A stretch of 37,309 bases of DNA from Streptomyces sp. NWU339. Its GTDB lineage: Bacteria > Actinomycetota > Actinomycetes > Streptomycetales > Streptomycetaceae. The position numbers and the translations under genes are program-made. The notes below the pieces were generated by a model that saw only the letters and a program-made list of their open reading frames with translations, ran no database searches and was not told where the DNA came from. Each line of letters begins with the position of its first letter. The stretch's first letter is position 1. Shown here piece after piece: positions 1 to 7,978 of the stretch. The DNA lies in the NCBI RefSeq assembly GCF_003143855.1, contig NZ_QFRK01000029.1, positions 1-37,309 on the forward strand, read 5' to 3'.

Positions 1-84
1 CAACAGGGTCTTACCCTCGGCGTCCAGAACAAGGCCGTGGTGATGGCCCTTGCCACTGTCGATCCCCGCCCATATCCGGCTCAT
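1..84 (-). CDS. IS110-family transposase, N-terminal part (runs off window)
   Basis: The reverse strand reads MSRIWAGIDSGKGHHHGLVL and onward to the window edge, 28 codons in all. The AGID start followed by a GK.HH stretch is the usual opening of IS110-type (DEDD) transposases, where this Asp is the first catalytic acidic residue. Only the first 28 codons are inside the window, so integrity cannot be judged. The following 250 bases to the next remnant show no coding signal I trust and may be the non-coding end of this element. Confidence 0.75.
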   Translation of the reverse strand, partial: MSRIWAGIDSGKGHHHGLVLDAEGKTLL

Positions 85-338
85 CGTGCTCCTGACGTGC
101 GTGTTCGTACTGCTCGTGCCACGGACGACTTCGCCGGCATTGCTCTACACAGCGACTTGTTCGCACTTCCTAATCGGCGGCCGAGTCGTCGTGGGGCGCC
201 GGGCGGCGAAGCAAGGAAAGCCACGAGACGGCAGCCGCCTGATAGCCACACCCAGCGCCCCTGGGCGACCCAACCCTACGAATGGCTCGATCAACCCGAT
301 CAAGAAGGTAGAGCCGCCTGAGCAGGGCGGATGATTAA

Positions 339-671
339 TCGGCACCCACACAGTTCCCCAAGGTCAAAGCCATGCTCCTGGAGGCCAAGACGGACCTGAC
401 CGCGTTCGCGGACTTCCCCGAGCGACATTGGAAGAAGATCCAGTCGACCAACCCCCTGGAGCGGGTCAACCGGGAGATCAAGCGCCGCGTCGACGTCGTC
501 CAGATCTTCCCCAACCCCGACGCCCTCGAACGCCTCGCCACCGTCGTCCTCGTCGAGATGCACGACGAATGGATCGCCTTCCCCCGCCGCTACCTCCCCG
601 AAGGCAGCATGGACAGGATCTACCTCAACGAAGATCAACCCGACGCCGTTACACCACTGCAAGGGACATGA
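339..671 (+). pseudogene. IS256-family (mutator) transposase, C-terminal fragment
   Basis: The frame is open from just after a stop at 336-338 and encodes QFPKVKAMLLEAKTDLTAFA, then a stretch with STNPLERVNREIKRR and FPN.DALERL. These are hallmarks of the C-terminal part of IS256/mutator transposases, including the conserved Glu in NPLERVNREIK. About three quarters of the protein (the two catalytic Asp) is missing upstream, so this is a remnant. Its tail runs directly into an IS6-type remnant. Confidence 0.85.
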
Positions 672-674
672 CCA

Positions 675-910
675 GCGCAGCGGTTTCTGTCCGCGTTCAG
701 CGGCATCTCACCCCCACTTCAGGCCCCGACGCCACCTGATGACCGCCACCGACCACCGCGCCGAGATGACCGTCCGCTTCGCGATCTGGGAGCAGATCAC
801 CGGCACCGTCGGCCTGCCCGCCACGGCCTGAGCGCGGAGCCGGAAACCGGCCCCAGCACGCCCCGACGCCCCGCCAAGCGCCAACACCCTCGACAACGTG
901 ACAACGCCCC
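675..910 (+). pseudogene. IS6-type transposase 3' end plus terminal inverted repeat, frameshifted remnant
   Basis: The first codons read AQRFLSAFSGISP, nearly identical to the C-terminal region of the intact IS6-type transposase encoded at 16752-17471 (AQQFLSAFSGISPHFRPYRH). After SGISP the frame is lost. The rest of the tail (equivalent to AEMTVRF and WDQITG) is readable only in another frame up to a stop at 829-831. At 894-910 lies CAACGTGACAACGCCCC, one mismatch from the reverse complement of the terminal repeat of the intact copy (16672-16688). The remnant therefore includes the authentic end of the element. Confidence 0.85.
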
Positions 911-1302
911 TGTGGCAACTCGGCAACCGAGTCTCGGACTTCACGCACCTGATCCGCGACCGAGATGCGAAGTTCACTACCGCCTTCGACGCCGTCTTCA
1001 TCAGCGAGGACATCACCGTTGCCAAGATCCCGCCGAGGAGCCCGCACTGCAACCCGCACGCCGAACGCTTCGTCCGCTCCGCACGGGAGGAGTGCACCGA
1101 CCGGTTCCTGATCTACGGCCGCGACCACGCCGAGAAGATCCTCCACGAGTACGCGACCCACTTCAACCGGCATCGGCCTCACCAAGGCCGAGATCAGCTG
1201 GCTCCCCTCGACGACCCGAAGGTCATCCCCTTCCCCACGGCCCGAATCCAACGCCGACAAGCCGTCGCCAGCCTTATCAACGAGTACCGCCCGGCGAGCT
1301 GA
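911..1302 (+). pseudogene. Integrase-core (rve) transposase, C-terminal fragment
   Basis: Residues such as RVSDFTHLIRDRDAKFT, SPHCNPHAERFVRSAREEC and THFNRHRPHQG belong to the retroviral-integrase-like core of IS3/IS481-type transposases. The second Asp (RDRDAKF) and the Glu region (NPHAERF) of the DDE triad can be seen, but the N-terminal HTH and the first Asp are missing. A GTG at 898 could be called as the start, but it lies in the inverted repeat of the abutting IS6 remnant. The real homology begins near 911, exactly after that repeat, so the gene appears truncated by the IS6 element or by a rearrangement. Confidence 0.85.
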
Positions 1303-1627
1303 CCACCCGAGACCGACACACTTCAGAGGCTGTGAAGCCATTTTGAAGCGGTACGGGGGCTCTGCCGCCCGTGTCTGGCCTGGTCTCCCCACCGGCCCCG
1401 TGGAGCGTGCGGGGCGGGACCGTGGAAGGCGCTGCTGGTGTGGTCCGCCGGAGTTGGTACGCGGTGGGGGATGCCCTAATCAGCCCGCGGTCCAGAACTC
1501 TGCCGCAGACCGGGCAGCCGTAGAGGGCGGTGAACTGCTGTTGAAGTCCCACCTGGCAGGCTTCGAAGAAGACCAGGCTGCTGCGATCTGCCCCATGCTG
1601 GCATGAGGCGGGGCGAGGACCTGATCG
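1303..1627. other. Intergenic stretch without a supported gene
   Basis: A reverse-strand frame contains a CPVCGRVL motif near 1490-1520 that could be a zinc-ribbon scrap. It has no convincing start, RBS or length, so I do not call it. No repeats or terminators stand out. Confidence 0.4.
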
Positions 1628-2005
1628 TCACCCGGCGGCTTGCGGTGACGGTTCGTCGTAGATCCCGACGCGTAGGACGTGCTCGATGACGCCGTCGAGC
1701 TTGTCGCGTGCCGCGGTCAGCTCAGTGATGCGCTGCTGGATGGCGTCGCGCTCGTGCCGGATCTTGTCGTACATGCTGCCGGTGACCATTCCCGTAGACA
1801 CGCACGGCAGCAGATCGACGATCGTGTGGCTGGGCAGGCCTGCGGCGTAGAGCTGCTGGATGAGCTGAACTCGCTCGACCGCGCCCTCGTCGTAGGTACG
1901 CTGCCCGCCCGCGGTGCGGTCCGAGTCCAGCAACCCCTGCTGCTCGTAGTAACGCAGCGAGCGCACGCTGACGCCGGCTCGATCCGCCAGTTCCCCGATC
2001 CTCAT
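1628..2005 (-). CDS. MerR-family transcriptional regulator
   Basis: This 125-residue protein starts MRIGELADRAGVSVRSLRYY, the winged-HTH opening of MerR proteins, followed by EQQGLL and a GGQRTYDE wing motif (residues about 1-70). A C-terminal coiled coil (MYDKIRHERDAIQQRITELTAA region) is typical for dimerisation. No cysteine pattern for metal sensing is evident, so it is probably a small-molecule or redox responder of the broad HTH_1 type. A longer reading frame exists upstream, but the start at 2005 is preferred because it begins exactly at the DNA-binding domain and has a GGGAG ribosome site. It faces the 2179-3313 genes across a shared palindrome and likely controls them and itself. Confidence 0.9.
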   Translation of the reverse strand: MRIGELADRAGVSVRSLRYYEQQGLLDSDRTAGGQRTYDEGAVERVQLIQQLYAAGLPSHTIVDLLPCVSTGMVTGSMYDKIRHERDAIQQRITELTAARDKLDGVIEHVLRVGIYDEPSPQAAG

Positions 2006-2042
2006 CGTGTCTCCCGTCACATTCGCCTTGGCGGATTTGTCT

Positions 2043-2058
2043 CTGACATCAATGTCAG
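2043..2058. promoter_or_regulatory. MerR-type operator palindrome between divergent genes
   Basis: CTGACAT-CA-ATGTCAG is a perfect 7-bp inverted repeat with a 2-nt centre in the 173-bp gap between the MerR gene and the decarboxylase-like gene. MerR proteins typically bind such palindromes inside an over-long promoter spacer. Reading rightward, CTGACA (2043-2048) and TAGGCG (2068-2073) are 19 nt apart, and TTGTCT (2037-2042) and TAGCGT (2063-2068) are 20 nt apart. Either would place the palindrome in or against the spacer. Which pair is used cannot be decided from sequence. Confidence 0.7.
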
Positions 2059-2178
2059 GTTCTAGCGTAGGCGACGGCTCCAAGAACGGAGACCACCACA
2101 CACCCGGCCCGTTCTCGCGCCCTGGTGCACGAGCAGACGGGACCGGGCAGAACGAATCGGCCTGAGGAGGCACACATC

Positions 2179-2595
2179 ATGAGTGACAGCATCGACCTGT
2201 CCGGCAAGAGCGAGCGGTACAAGAAGGGCATCGCCTACTACGAGTCGATCCACGGCGCGGCCGGCGCGCGGTCCTTCGACGCTTTGGAGGGCATCGCCCC
2301 CGGGTTCGCGGACCTGCTCATCGAGTTCACGCTCGGCGACATCCACTCCCGCCCCGGCCTGGACGTCAAGACGCGCGAGCTCATCACCGTGGCCGCGCTG
2401 ACCGCCATGGGCACCGCGAACCTCCAGCTCAAGACCCACGTCGACAGCGCGATGAACGTCGGCTGGACCAAGGAGGAGATCATCGAGACCATCACCCAGA
2501 TGGCCGTCTACGCCGGGTTCCCCGCCGCTCTCAACGGGTTCTTCGCCGCGGCCGAGGTCTTCGCCGCCCGCGAGGCCGCCGGCCAGGAGGCCTGA
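2179..2595 (+). CDS. Carboxymuconolactone decarboxylase (AhpD-like) family protein
   Basis: This 138-residue protein has the CMD fold signature: DVKTRELITVAALTAMGTA followed by LKTHVDSAMNVGWTKEEIIE and AVYAGFPAALNGF. The His of KTHV sits where catalytic residues lie in the family. The CxxC of AhpD peroxidase-type members is absent, so a decarboxylase- or isomerase-like role is more likely than peroxidase activity. The start at 2179 has a strong GAGGAGG site at 2164-2170. It is the first gene after the MerR operator and is followed one base later by a short-chain dehydrogenase, so both probably form a MerR-controlled two-gene operon. Confidence 0.88.
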   Translation: MSDSIDLSGKSERYKKGIAYYESIHGAAGARSFDALEGIAPGFADLLIEFTLGDIHSRPGLDVKTRELITVAALTAMGTANLQLKTHVDSAMNVGWTKEEIIETITQMAVYAGFPAALNGFFAAAEVFAAREAAGQEA

Positions 2596-2596
2596 A

Positions 2597-3313
2597 ATGG
2601 AACTCGCAGGACAGACCGCCCTGGTCACGGGCGCGAACCGGGGTATCGGCCGCCGGTTCGTCGCCGAGCTCCTCGCTCGTGACGTGCGCAAGGTCTACGC
2701 CGGCATCCGCAACCCGGATACCGCCGACCAGGAGATGCGTGAGGACCCACGCGTCGAGCTCGTGCGCCTGGACATCACCGACAGCGACGCGGTCGAGGCG
2801 GCAGCACGCCGGGCCGAAGACGTGTCGGTGTTGGTCAACAACGCCGGGATCTCCACCTCCCAGCCCCTCCTGGAGGCCGACGTTGACACCGTCAGGCGCG
2901 AGATCGAGACACACGTGTTCGGGACCCTTTCCATGGCCCGGGCGTTCGCCCCCGCACTACGAGCGCACCAGGGCGCGATGGCCAACATCCTGTCCGCGCT
3001 GTCATGGTTCTCCTACCCCGGCTCCGGTGCCTACTCCGCGGCCAAAGCAGCCGAATGGAGCCTGACCAACAGCCTGCGTCTCGAGCTCGCCCCCGCAGGT
3101 GTCCTGGTCCAGGGCGTACATCTGGGAGCGGCCGACACCGATATCAGCGCCGGGTACGAGGGACCCAAGATCGACCCCACCGACGTCGCACGCTTCAGCC
3201 TCGACGGGATCGAGAACAATCAGATCGAAGTCCTCGTCGACGACTGGAGTCGAACCGTCAAGGCCGCACTCACCAGCGAACCCAACGCCGTGCTCACCGC
3301 ACTGGCCGGCTAG
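2597..3313 (+). CDS. Short-chain dehydrogenase/reductase (SDR)
   Basis: This 238-residue classical SDR has the TGANRGIG nucleotide-binding loop (residues about 10-17), an LDITD acidic residue after strand 3 and the VNNAG motif. The catalytic Ser lies in LSALSWF and the YSAAK Tyr-Lys pair follows. Lack of an Arg-rich start beyond NRG leaves NAD versus NADP open. The ATG lies one base after the stop of the preceding decarboxylase-like gene, with GGAGG inside that gene's end, which indicates translational coupling. The substrate is unknown. The pairing with a CMD protein and a MerR regulator suggests response to a small organic or reactive compound. A long hairpin follows the stop. Confidence 0.92.
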   Translation: MELAGQTALVTGANRGIGRRFVAELLARDVRKVYAGIRNPDTADQEMREDPRVELVRLDITDSDAVEAAARRAEDVSVLVNNAGISTSQPLLEADVDTVRREIETHVFGTLSMARAFAPALRAHQGAMANILSALSWFSYPGSGAYSAAKAAEWSLTNSLRLELAPAGVLVQGVHLGAADTDISAGYEGPKIDPTDVARFSLDGIENNQIEVLVDDWSRTVKAALTSEPNAVLTALAG

Positions 3314-3329
3314 AAAAAGCCGACCACAG

Positions 3330-3369
3330 GTGTGTGGCGTGCCCGTGCTGGCACGGGCACGCCACACAC
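3330..3369 (+). terminator. Strong hairpin after the SDR gene
   Basis: A perfect 19-bp inverted repeat, 3330-3348 against 3351-3369, with only TG between the arms, begins 17 nt after the SDR stop. It is likely a bidirectional terminator. There is no clear T-run, as is common in Streptomyces. It also marks the exact edge of the IS4 fragment to its right. Confidence 0.8.
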
Positions 3370-3582
3370 GGCATGGGTGCCGCACTCGGCCAGGACCGCC
3401 ACCCTCGCCTGCGGATACGCACTGCGGCCCTGCCCGCGAATGGTGCCAGGACGCCCGAAGAGCTGAGCGTTCGCCGCGATGTCCGGAATGTCGAAGACCG
3501 TGCCCCCCACCGCGACAAGCCGCCACCACCGATACCAGGCGCCCTGCGTCCGCGCGACCGCGACCGGCCGGCACACGCCCAC
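3370..3582 (-). pseudogene. IS4-family transposase internal fragment
   Basis: The reverse strand reads VCRPVAVARTQGAWYRWWRL, then VAVGGTVFDIPD, FGRPGTIRGQGRSAYPQARV and LAECGTHAV. This is the core of an actinomycete IS4 transposase around the first catalytic Asp; the usual VDGT is VGGT here, so the Asp itself appears replaced. Both ends of the gene are missing, and homology stops abruptly at the hairpin at 3369. No upstream in-frame continuation is visible beyond about 3625. Confidence 0.75.
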
Positions 3583-3737
3583 GCCGACTTCGCCGCCCTC
3601 CAGGCGGGCGAGAGCAACCGGTCACTCTGAGCTACTTGCCACTTTGCCGGAGTTTCGGGAGGACAGGGCCGTGATTCCCGTGGGTTCGGGGAAACCGAGG
3701 ACTCTTCAGCTCGAACCCACGGGTCCAACGGTGTGCT

Positions 3738-4247
3738 TCAGGTCTGTGCATCCGTGGGTTCGGTTGAAACACAAGGGTGCTGAGCGAGCCGGAGGACTTC
3801 GGCCGTGACATCGGCGTCGACCTGCGCCGATGTTCTGTCGCCGTATTCGAGGGTGTCGTACTCGTCATCGAGTTCGGCGAGCCGTTCGGCCAGCGGCAGC
3901 TCGTGTCCGAAGCGCTGGTGGATCCGGAAGGCCAACTCTCGTGGGGTCAGCTCGCCGGCCAGCATCCGGGCGGCAAGTGCTCGTGCGGCAGCTTCCTGGC
4001 CGCCAACGCTGCCGGGCGGATAGAAGGTGAGGCCCAGTTCGTCGAGCACTGGGGGCAGGAGCTCGGGAACGTCGTAATCCGCCTCCGCACGTGTGCAAGC
4101 GGCAAGGATCCGCAGGGCGGGACCGTCGAGGCCGGCAACGAGTGCATCACAGGCAGCGTTGACGACGTCAATGGCACGGCTCTCGCCGATGCTCCAGAGA
4201 ACGGCATGGTCCTGAAGCGCGCGGGCTGCTGATTCGGTCGACGGCAT
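3738..4247 (-). CDS. Hypothetical protein, 169 residues
   Basis: I do not recognise the family. The product is soluble, acidic and largely helical, with no signal peptide or membrane segment. Regions resembling SIGESRAIDVVNAACDALVAG and LPPVLDELGLTFYPPGSVGG look like a folded N-terminal half. The C-terminal half (RELAFRIHQRFGHELPLAERLAELDDEYDTLEY, quoted here in overlapping parts only) is charged and helical. GC bias at third positions supports coding. It lies 46 nt downstream of the recombinase-like pseudogene and could be its passenger or an unrelated neighbour. The ribosome site is weak. Confidence 0.6.
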   Translation of the reverse strand: MPSTESAARALQDHAVLWSIGESRAIDVVNAACDALVAGLDGPALRILAACTRAEADYDVPELLPPVLDELGLTFYPPGSVGGQEAAARALAARMLAGELTPRELAFRIHQRFGHELPLAERLAELDDEYDTLEYGDRTSAQVDADVTAEVLRLAQHPCVSTEPTDAQT

Positions 4248-4293
4248 CTGTCCATGATCTCGGCACAGGGTGAACCAGGGCGAGCCGATTTCG

Positions 4294-5867
4294 TCACTGT
4301 GATGCCTGCTCGGCGGCCTCTCCCAGAAGTGCGCGGGCCGAGTCCGCGTAGCGGATGGCGGTCTTCTCGTCGATGCCGAAGACGAGGGCGAGGTGGAGTG
4401 GGTCGGCGCCGTGGGTGAGGGCCTCTTCGAGCTGGCGGTCGACGCGGAGCCGTTCGAGGGTGGCGGTGAGGTTGCGGGTGGCCCGGGTGGTCCAGAGCTT
4501 GCCGGCCGGGCCGAGTTCGACGGCGGTCTTCTGGGGGATCAGCAGGTGAGGGTTGGCCGTGGTCGGCCAGCGGCTGCGGCGGTAGTCGAGCCAGTCCAGG
4601 AGAGCACGGCGGGTGAGGTCGTCGAGCGGGCGGACGTGGCCGCCGACGGTGATGCGCCGGTTGCCGATGTCCACATCGTCCAGCAGCATCGTGCGGATCG
4701 TCTTGGGCCGTGCCGCGTGGACGGCGGCCAGGGCGATGATGAGCCGGAGGTCCGGGGTGGTGGTGGCGGTGGTGATGACCTGGTCGACGTCTGCCTGGTC
4801 GAGGGCCTGGATCACACCGTCGGCCTGCCGGGGGACACGGATGCGGATCGTGGGGTTGCGGAAGATCTGCCCATTCTTTTTCGCCTGCCGGAACAGCGAC
4901 CGCAGAGCGACGATCCGGCTCTCGCGTTGTTTGCCGGTGGCGGCGTCCCGGGCCGCGATGATGTCCTGTCGGGTGACTTCCCGCAGGTGGTCATAGCGGC
5001 CAGACCACTCCAGCAGCACCGGCTGGATCTCACCCAGGTAGGCCCATGCCGTGTGCCGGGAGCGGGGTTCGGACCGCGGGCCGCCGTCGAGGAGAGTGCG
5101 AACCCAGGCTTCGACGGCGCGATGGATGCCCGGGGCCATCCCGTCGCGTTTTTGCTCCAGCCACCGGTCGACGGCGGGGGCCCGGTCGTCGACGAACAGG
5201 CCGAGGCGGTCGAGGACTTCGGCGGTCCGCACGACGGGCAGCCCCCGGACGCGCAGGGCCGGGAAGAGCTCGGAGTACCGGATCGGCTCACCTTCGCGGA
5301 AGCCGGACAGCACGATGACCAGGGCTCGGTTCACGTCGCTGGTGATCCAGCGGCTCCAGCCGCGGGCCTCGCCCAGTGCCCGAGCGGCCTGCCGGGCCCG
5401 GACCAGCCACGGATTGGCCAGGTCGGCGTGGAGTTCCCGGTCGAACCGGCGGAAGTCCCGAGGGACGGTGAACAACGTCAGTTGCGTCGACGTCGTGATC
5501 ACGCGATGCGGTTCGGGAAGCGGCGGCTTCAGCACGCGCCGCCCGGCCTTGCCGACCCGCGGCCCGCCGTTCTTGGGCCGCTGGAGGTTCGCGAAGAACA
5601 GCTGCTGGCAGGTCATCCGCCGTAGGTACGGCTCGATCACCGAAGCCTTGCCACTGGCCTTGATCGCCCAGGACGCCCGGGCCCGGCAGAGACGGCAGTA
5701 GCCGTACTTGTCATCGACCGGAACCTGCCGCCGGCAGCCGACGCACTCGCCGACGGCGTGTTGCTGGCCGTAGGTGTAGCAGCCGCGGCAGAACCGGCCC
5801 GGCAGCCGACCCAGGCGAAACAACCTGTGCAGGAGGTCGCCGGCTTGTTGTCGCTGATCTTCCCCAT
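4294..5867 (-). pseudogene. Zinc-motif/tyrosine-recombinase-like accessory protein, frameshifted near N-terminus
   Basis: From 5823 down, a 509-codon frame encodes RFCRGCYTYG, GECVGC and YCRLC, a Cys-rich zinc-binding start. A recombinase-like region follows (HTAWAYLGEIQPVLLEW as core-binding part; LRLIIALAAVHAARPKTIR as a degenerate catalytic-box-I region) with a final FGIDEKTAIRYADSAR. The catalytic R..H.R..Y set of true tyrosine recombinases is not evident. The natural start is probably ATG 5867 (MGKISDNKPATSCTGC), which supplies another CxxC but is in a different frame. About one base is missing near 5795. The gene sits downstream of a broken integrase, as the third member of multi-recombinase transposons would. 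Confidence 0.65.
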
Positions 5868-5883
5868 CGTGATGACGGCCTGG

Positions 5884-6519
5884 TCACATCGGGGGCAGCG
5901 AGCGACCGTCGCGCCGCTTGATGTCGGCCAAGTCGAGCTTGCACGCCTCGCTCACCCGCAGTCCGACCTGAGACATCAGCTTCGCCGCGGTGTAGTTCCG
6001 CGCGGTCGGGGCGAACTTGCGGCAACTCACCAGCTCGCCACCCCAGCCGGTGAACAACATCTTGATCTCCGGCCCGGTCGGCGGGATCCGCAGAGCCGCG
6101 TCCTTGGATCCGCGCGGCCGGTTCATCTCGTCGATCGGGCACTCGACCACCCCTCCGGTCATCCGGTGGATCTCGACCTTGTGCCGCAGCTCCAGGAACA
6201 GGAAGTACGTGGTCAAAGACTGTGCACGAGCCAGCCGGGTGCCGCTGGGCGAGCCCCGCAGCACCTTCCCGAAGTACCCGTCGGCGTCGGCCGGCTCCAT
6301 CTCCCACAGCGGTCGGCCGAACCAGGCCCGCATCTGATCCAGGTGCCCGACGTCCCCGCGGATGGTGCCGTCCGCCAGCCCCGCCGAGGCCCGCGCGAGC
6401 ACGAACCCGGCCAGCACGTCGGTCTCGAACCGCTCGAGTTCCTCCGTGGAGACCGGACCGCGGAACTCGCGCAGGTCGCGTACGGCTGCCAGCGCCAACC
6501 CGAGCCTCCTCACCTTCAC
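5884..6519 (-). pseudogene. Tyrosine recombinase/integrase, truncated by an internal deletion
   Basis: Residues 1-200 form a SAM-like core-binding domain (TIRGDVGHLDQMRAWFG) and the start of the catalytic domain up to SQVGLRVSEACKLDLADIK, which carries the first catalytic Arg. A short tail RRDGRSLPPM and a stop follow at once. The remaining catalytic residues (His, Arg, Tyr) are absent, so the protein cannot be an active recombinase. My reading is that the tail belongs to the end of a separate small regulator gene that once lay between this integrase and the 4294-5867 gene, and that a deletion fused the two. The start is GTG at 6519 within a purine-rich stretch. Confidence 0.75.
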
Positions 6520-6679
6520 CCCGACTGCGAGACGGTCGGACGAGATGAGAACGCTGCAGGAATCCCGAAGTTACGTCACAAGATGGAAGAGCGCCCCGCC
6601 GAGGAAGAAAGCCCTGGCCACGAGAACAGGCGCTCAGTGAGCCTCAAGAGAACTCACGGGATGTCGCACACACAGGCTC

Positions 6680-6728
6680 TTGACCGTCTCGCCGGGATGG
6701 CCTAACTTCCAGACAGAAAGCGCTTGCC
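6680..6728 (+). promoter_or_regulatory. Promoter and LacI-type operator upstream of the cupin gene
   Basis: TTGACC (6680-6685) and TAACTT (6703-6708) are separated by 17 nt. An operator-like AGAAAGCGCTTGCC (6715-6728) follows six bases later, matching 11 of 14 positions in the perfect palindrome seen at 7929-7942. One half is intact and the other degenerate, so binding may be weaker. It lies 56 bp before the cupin start. Confidence 0.75.
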
Positions 6729-6784
6729 GCCCTGTTGTGCCGTCGCCTCCCGGCCTGCGCCCCGGCCGACCGAAGGAGTTCCCC

Positions 6785-7525
6785 ATGGCGAGCAGGGCCG
6801 ACACATCCGTCGCATACGACGGCCTGCCCGGCGGGATCGGCGTCTCCCAGCTGCGGGTGTACGACTGGCTGGCCGCCGACGGCCTGCGCGGCGGCACGCC
6901 CCATGTCCATCTGAGCTGTTCGGAGGGGTACGTCGTGACCGGCGGCCGGGGCGCGGTGCAGACCCTGACGGCATCCGGGTTCGAGCAGACCGAGCTGACG
7001 CCGGGCGCGCTGGTGTGGTTCACGCCGGGCACGATCCACCGGCTAGTCAACGAGGGAGGCCTGACCATCGTCGTGCTGATGCAGAACTGCGGTCTGCCGG
7101 AGGCGGGTGACGCGGTGCTGACGCTGCCGCCGCATCTGCTCGCCGACCTCGTCGCCTACCGTGCGGCCGTCACCCTGCCGGAGGCGGGCTCCGAGGAGGA
7201 GTTGGAAGCGGCGGCCCGCCACCGCCGCGATCTGGCCCTTGAGGGTTTCGCGGCACTGCGCAAGGCGACCGAGGCTGGGGATCCGGAGCCGCTGGCGGCG
7301 TTCCACCGGGCCGCCGCGGCGCTGGTACGGCCACTGGTCGGCCGGTGGCGCGGACGCTGGCGGGACGGGGCGGCCGCCGCGTCCGCGGCGACCGACGCAC
7401 AGCTCGACCGTCTCGAGCGCGGCGACGCGAACCATCTTGCGCAGGCGAGACTGCGGACCGAACAGCCCACCGTCCGGGGCCGGTTCGGTATGTGCGGCCG
7501 CCTCGACGTGTACGACATCGGCTGA
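6785..7525 (+). CDS. Cupin-domain protein, LacI-regulon member
   Basis: This 246-residue cytoplasmic protein has an N-terminal cupin. Motif 1 appears as GGTPHVHLSCSEGYVVTGG (His-x-His and Glu as metal ligands, about residues 37-55) and motif 2 as LTPGALVWFTPGTIHRL (His ligand, about 72-90). The C-terminal half is helical and Ala/Arg-rich and I do not recognise it. Start 6785 has a GAAGGAG site at 6771-6777. The upstream promoter carries a LacI-type operator. Together with the neighbouring sugar genes this suggests a role in converting or sensing a sugar-derived compound, perhaps as a sugar isomerase or epimerase-like enzyme; this is inference. Confidence 0.82.
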   Translation: MASRADTSVAYDGLPGGIGVSQLRVYDWLAADGLRGGTPHVHLSCSEGYVVTGGRGAVQTLTASGFEQTELTPGALVWFTPGTIHRLVNEGGLTIVVLMQNCGLPEAGDAVLTLPPHLLADLVAYRAAVTLPEAGSEEELEAAARHRRDLALEGFAALRKATEAGDPEPLAAFHRAAAALVRPLVGRWRGRWRDGAAAASAATDAQLDRLERGDANHLAQARLRTEQPTVRGRFGMCGRLDVYDIG

Positions 7526-7556
7526 GCGACGGCGCCCCGGTCCCGGCCCGGCCGCT

Positions 7557-7817
7557 TCACTCCCCCGAGGGCGCCAGGAGCTTCCTGGACTCCAGGTAGT
7601 CGCGCGCCACGTCCTCCGGCAGCCGCCGCCAGCTGTCGACCTGCTCGTTGAGCCGTGCCAGGTCGGCTGTGGTGAGGACGATATTGAGCGCGGCCAGTGC
7701 ATGGGTGGTGCCCTGTCCGCCCGTCTCCAGACGGAACGTGGGCATGCCCCATGCGAGCTTCTCGATCGCTCCGGGCAGGCCAAGCGCGATCCTTCGTACA
7801 TCGTCGGCAGTGGCCAT
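7557..7817 (-). pseudogene. Chimeric gene: MmcQ/YjbR-like N-terminus fused to an ABC binding-protein-like C-terminus
   Basis: The 86-residue frame starts MATADDVRRIALGLPGAIEK and runs to WGMPTFRLE, the normal beginning of MmcQ/YjbR DNA-binding-like proteins, which are usually about 110-120 residues. The sequence then switches to VLTTADLARLNEQVD and LPEDVARDYLESRKLL. That resembles the C-terminus of osmoprotectant/glycine-betaine substrate-binding proteins (ProX/OpuAC type). Neither half is complete, so a deletion joining two genes is likely. The start ATG at 7817 matches the usual family start; an upstream in-frame ATG exists. It sits convergent to the cupin gene and divergent from the 7979 gene. 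Confidence 0.6.
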
Positions 7818-7885
7818 GGCGCAACCGTACGACCCGCTACCGACAGGGCCCCAGCTACCGTGCCACATTGCGAGCTTCCGACCCA

Positions 7886-7942
7886 TTGACCCCCCGCAAC
7901 GCCGGAACCTACGCTGTGCGGCGTATCTAGAAAGCGCTTTCT
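7886..7942 (+). promoter_or_regulatory. Promoter and perfect LacI-type operator before the ThuA/sugar dehydrogenase gene
   Basis: TTGACC (7886-7891) and TACGCT (7910-7915) are spaced by 18 nt. The perfect 14-bp palindrome AGAAAGCGCTTTCT lies at 7929-7942, about where transcription would start and 37 bp before the start codon. The geometry (operator about 13 nt past the -10) equals that of the ABC-transporter promoter at 15331-15360, which points to repression by the LacI protein encoded at 15390-16463. Confidence 0.85.
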
Positions 7943-7978
7943 CAACCTGCAGCAGGACCTACCAGCACCGGGAGCGCC

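Noticed and set aside
1277..1552. A reverse frame with a CPVCGRVL zinc-ribbon-like motif
   Set aside because: There is only one CxxC, no plausible start or RBS, and it overlaps the end of the integrase remnant.
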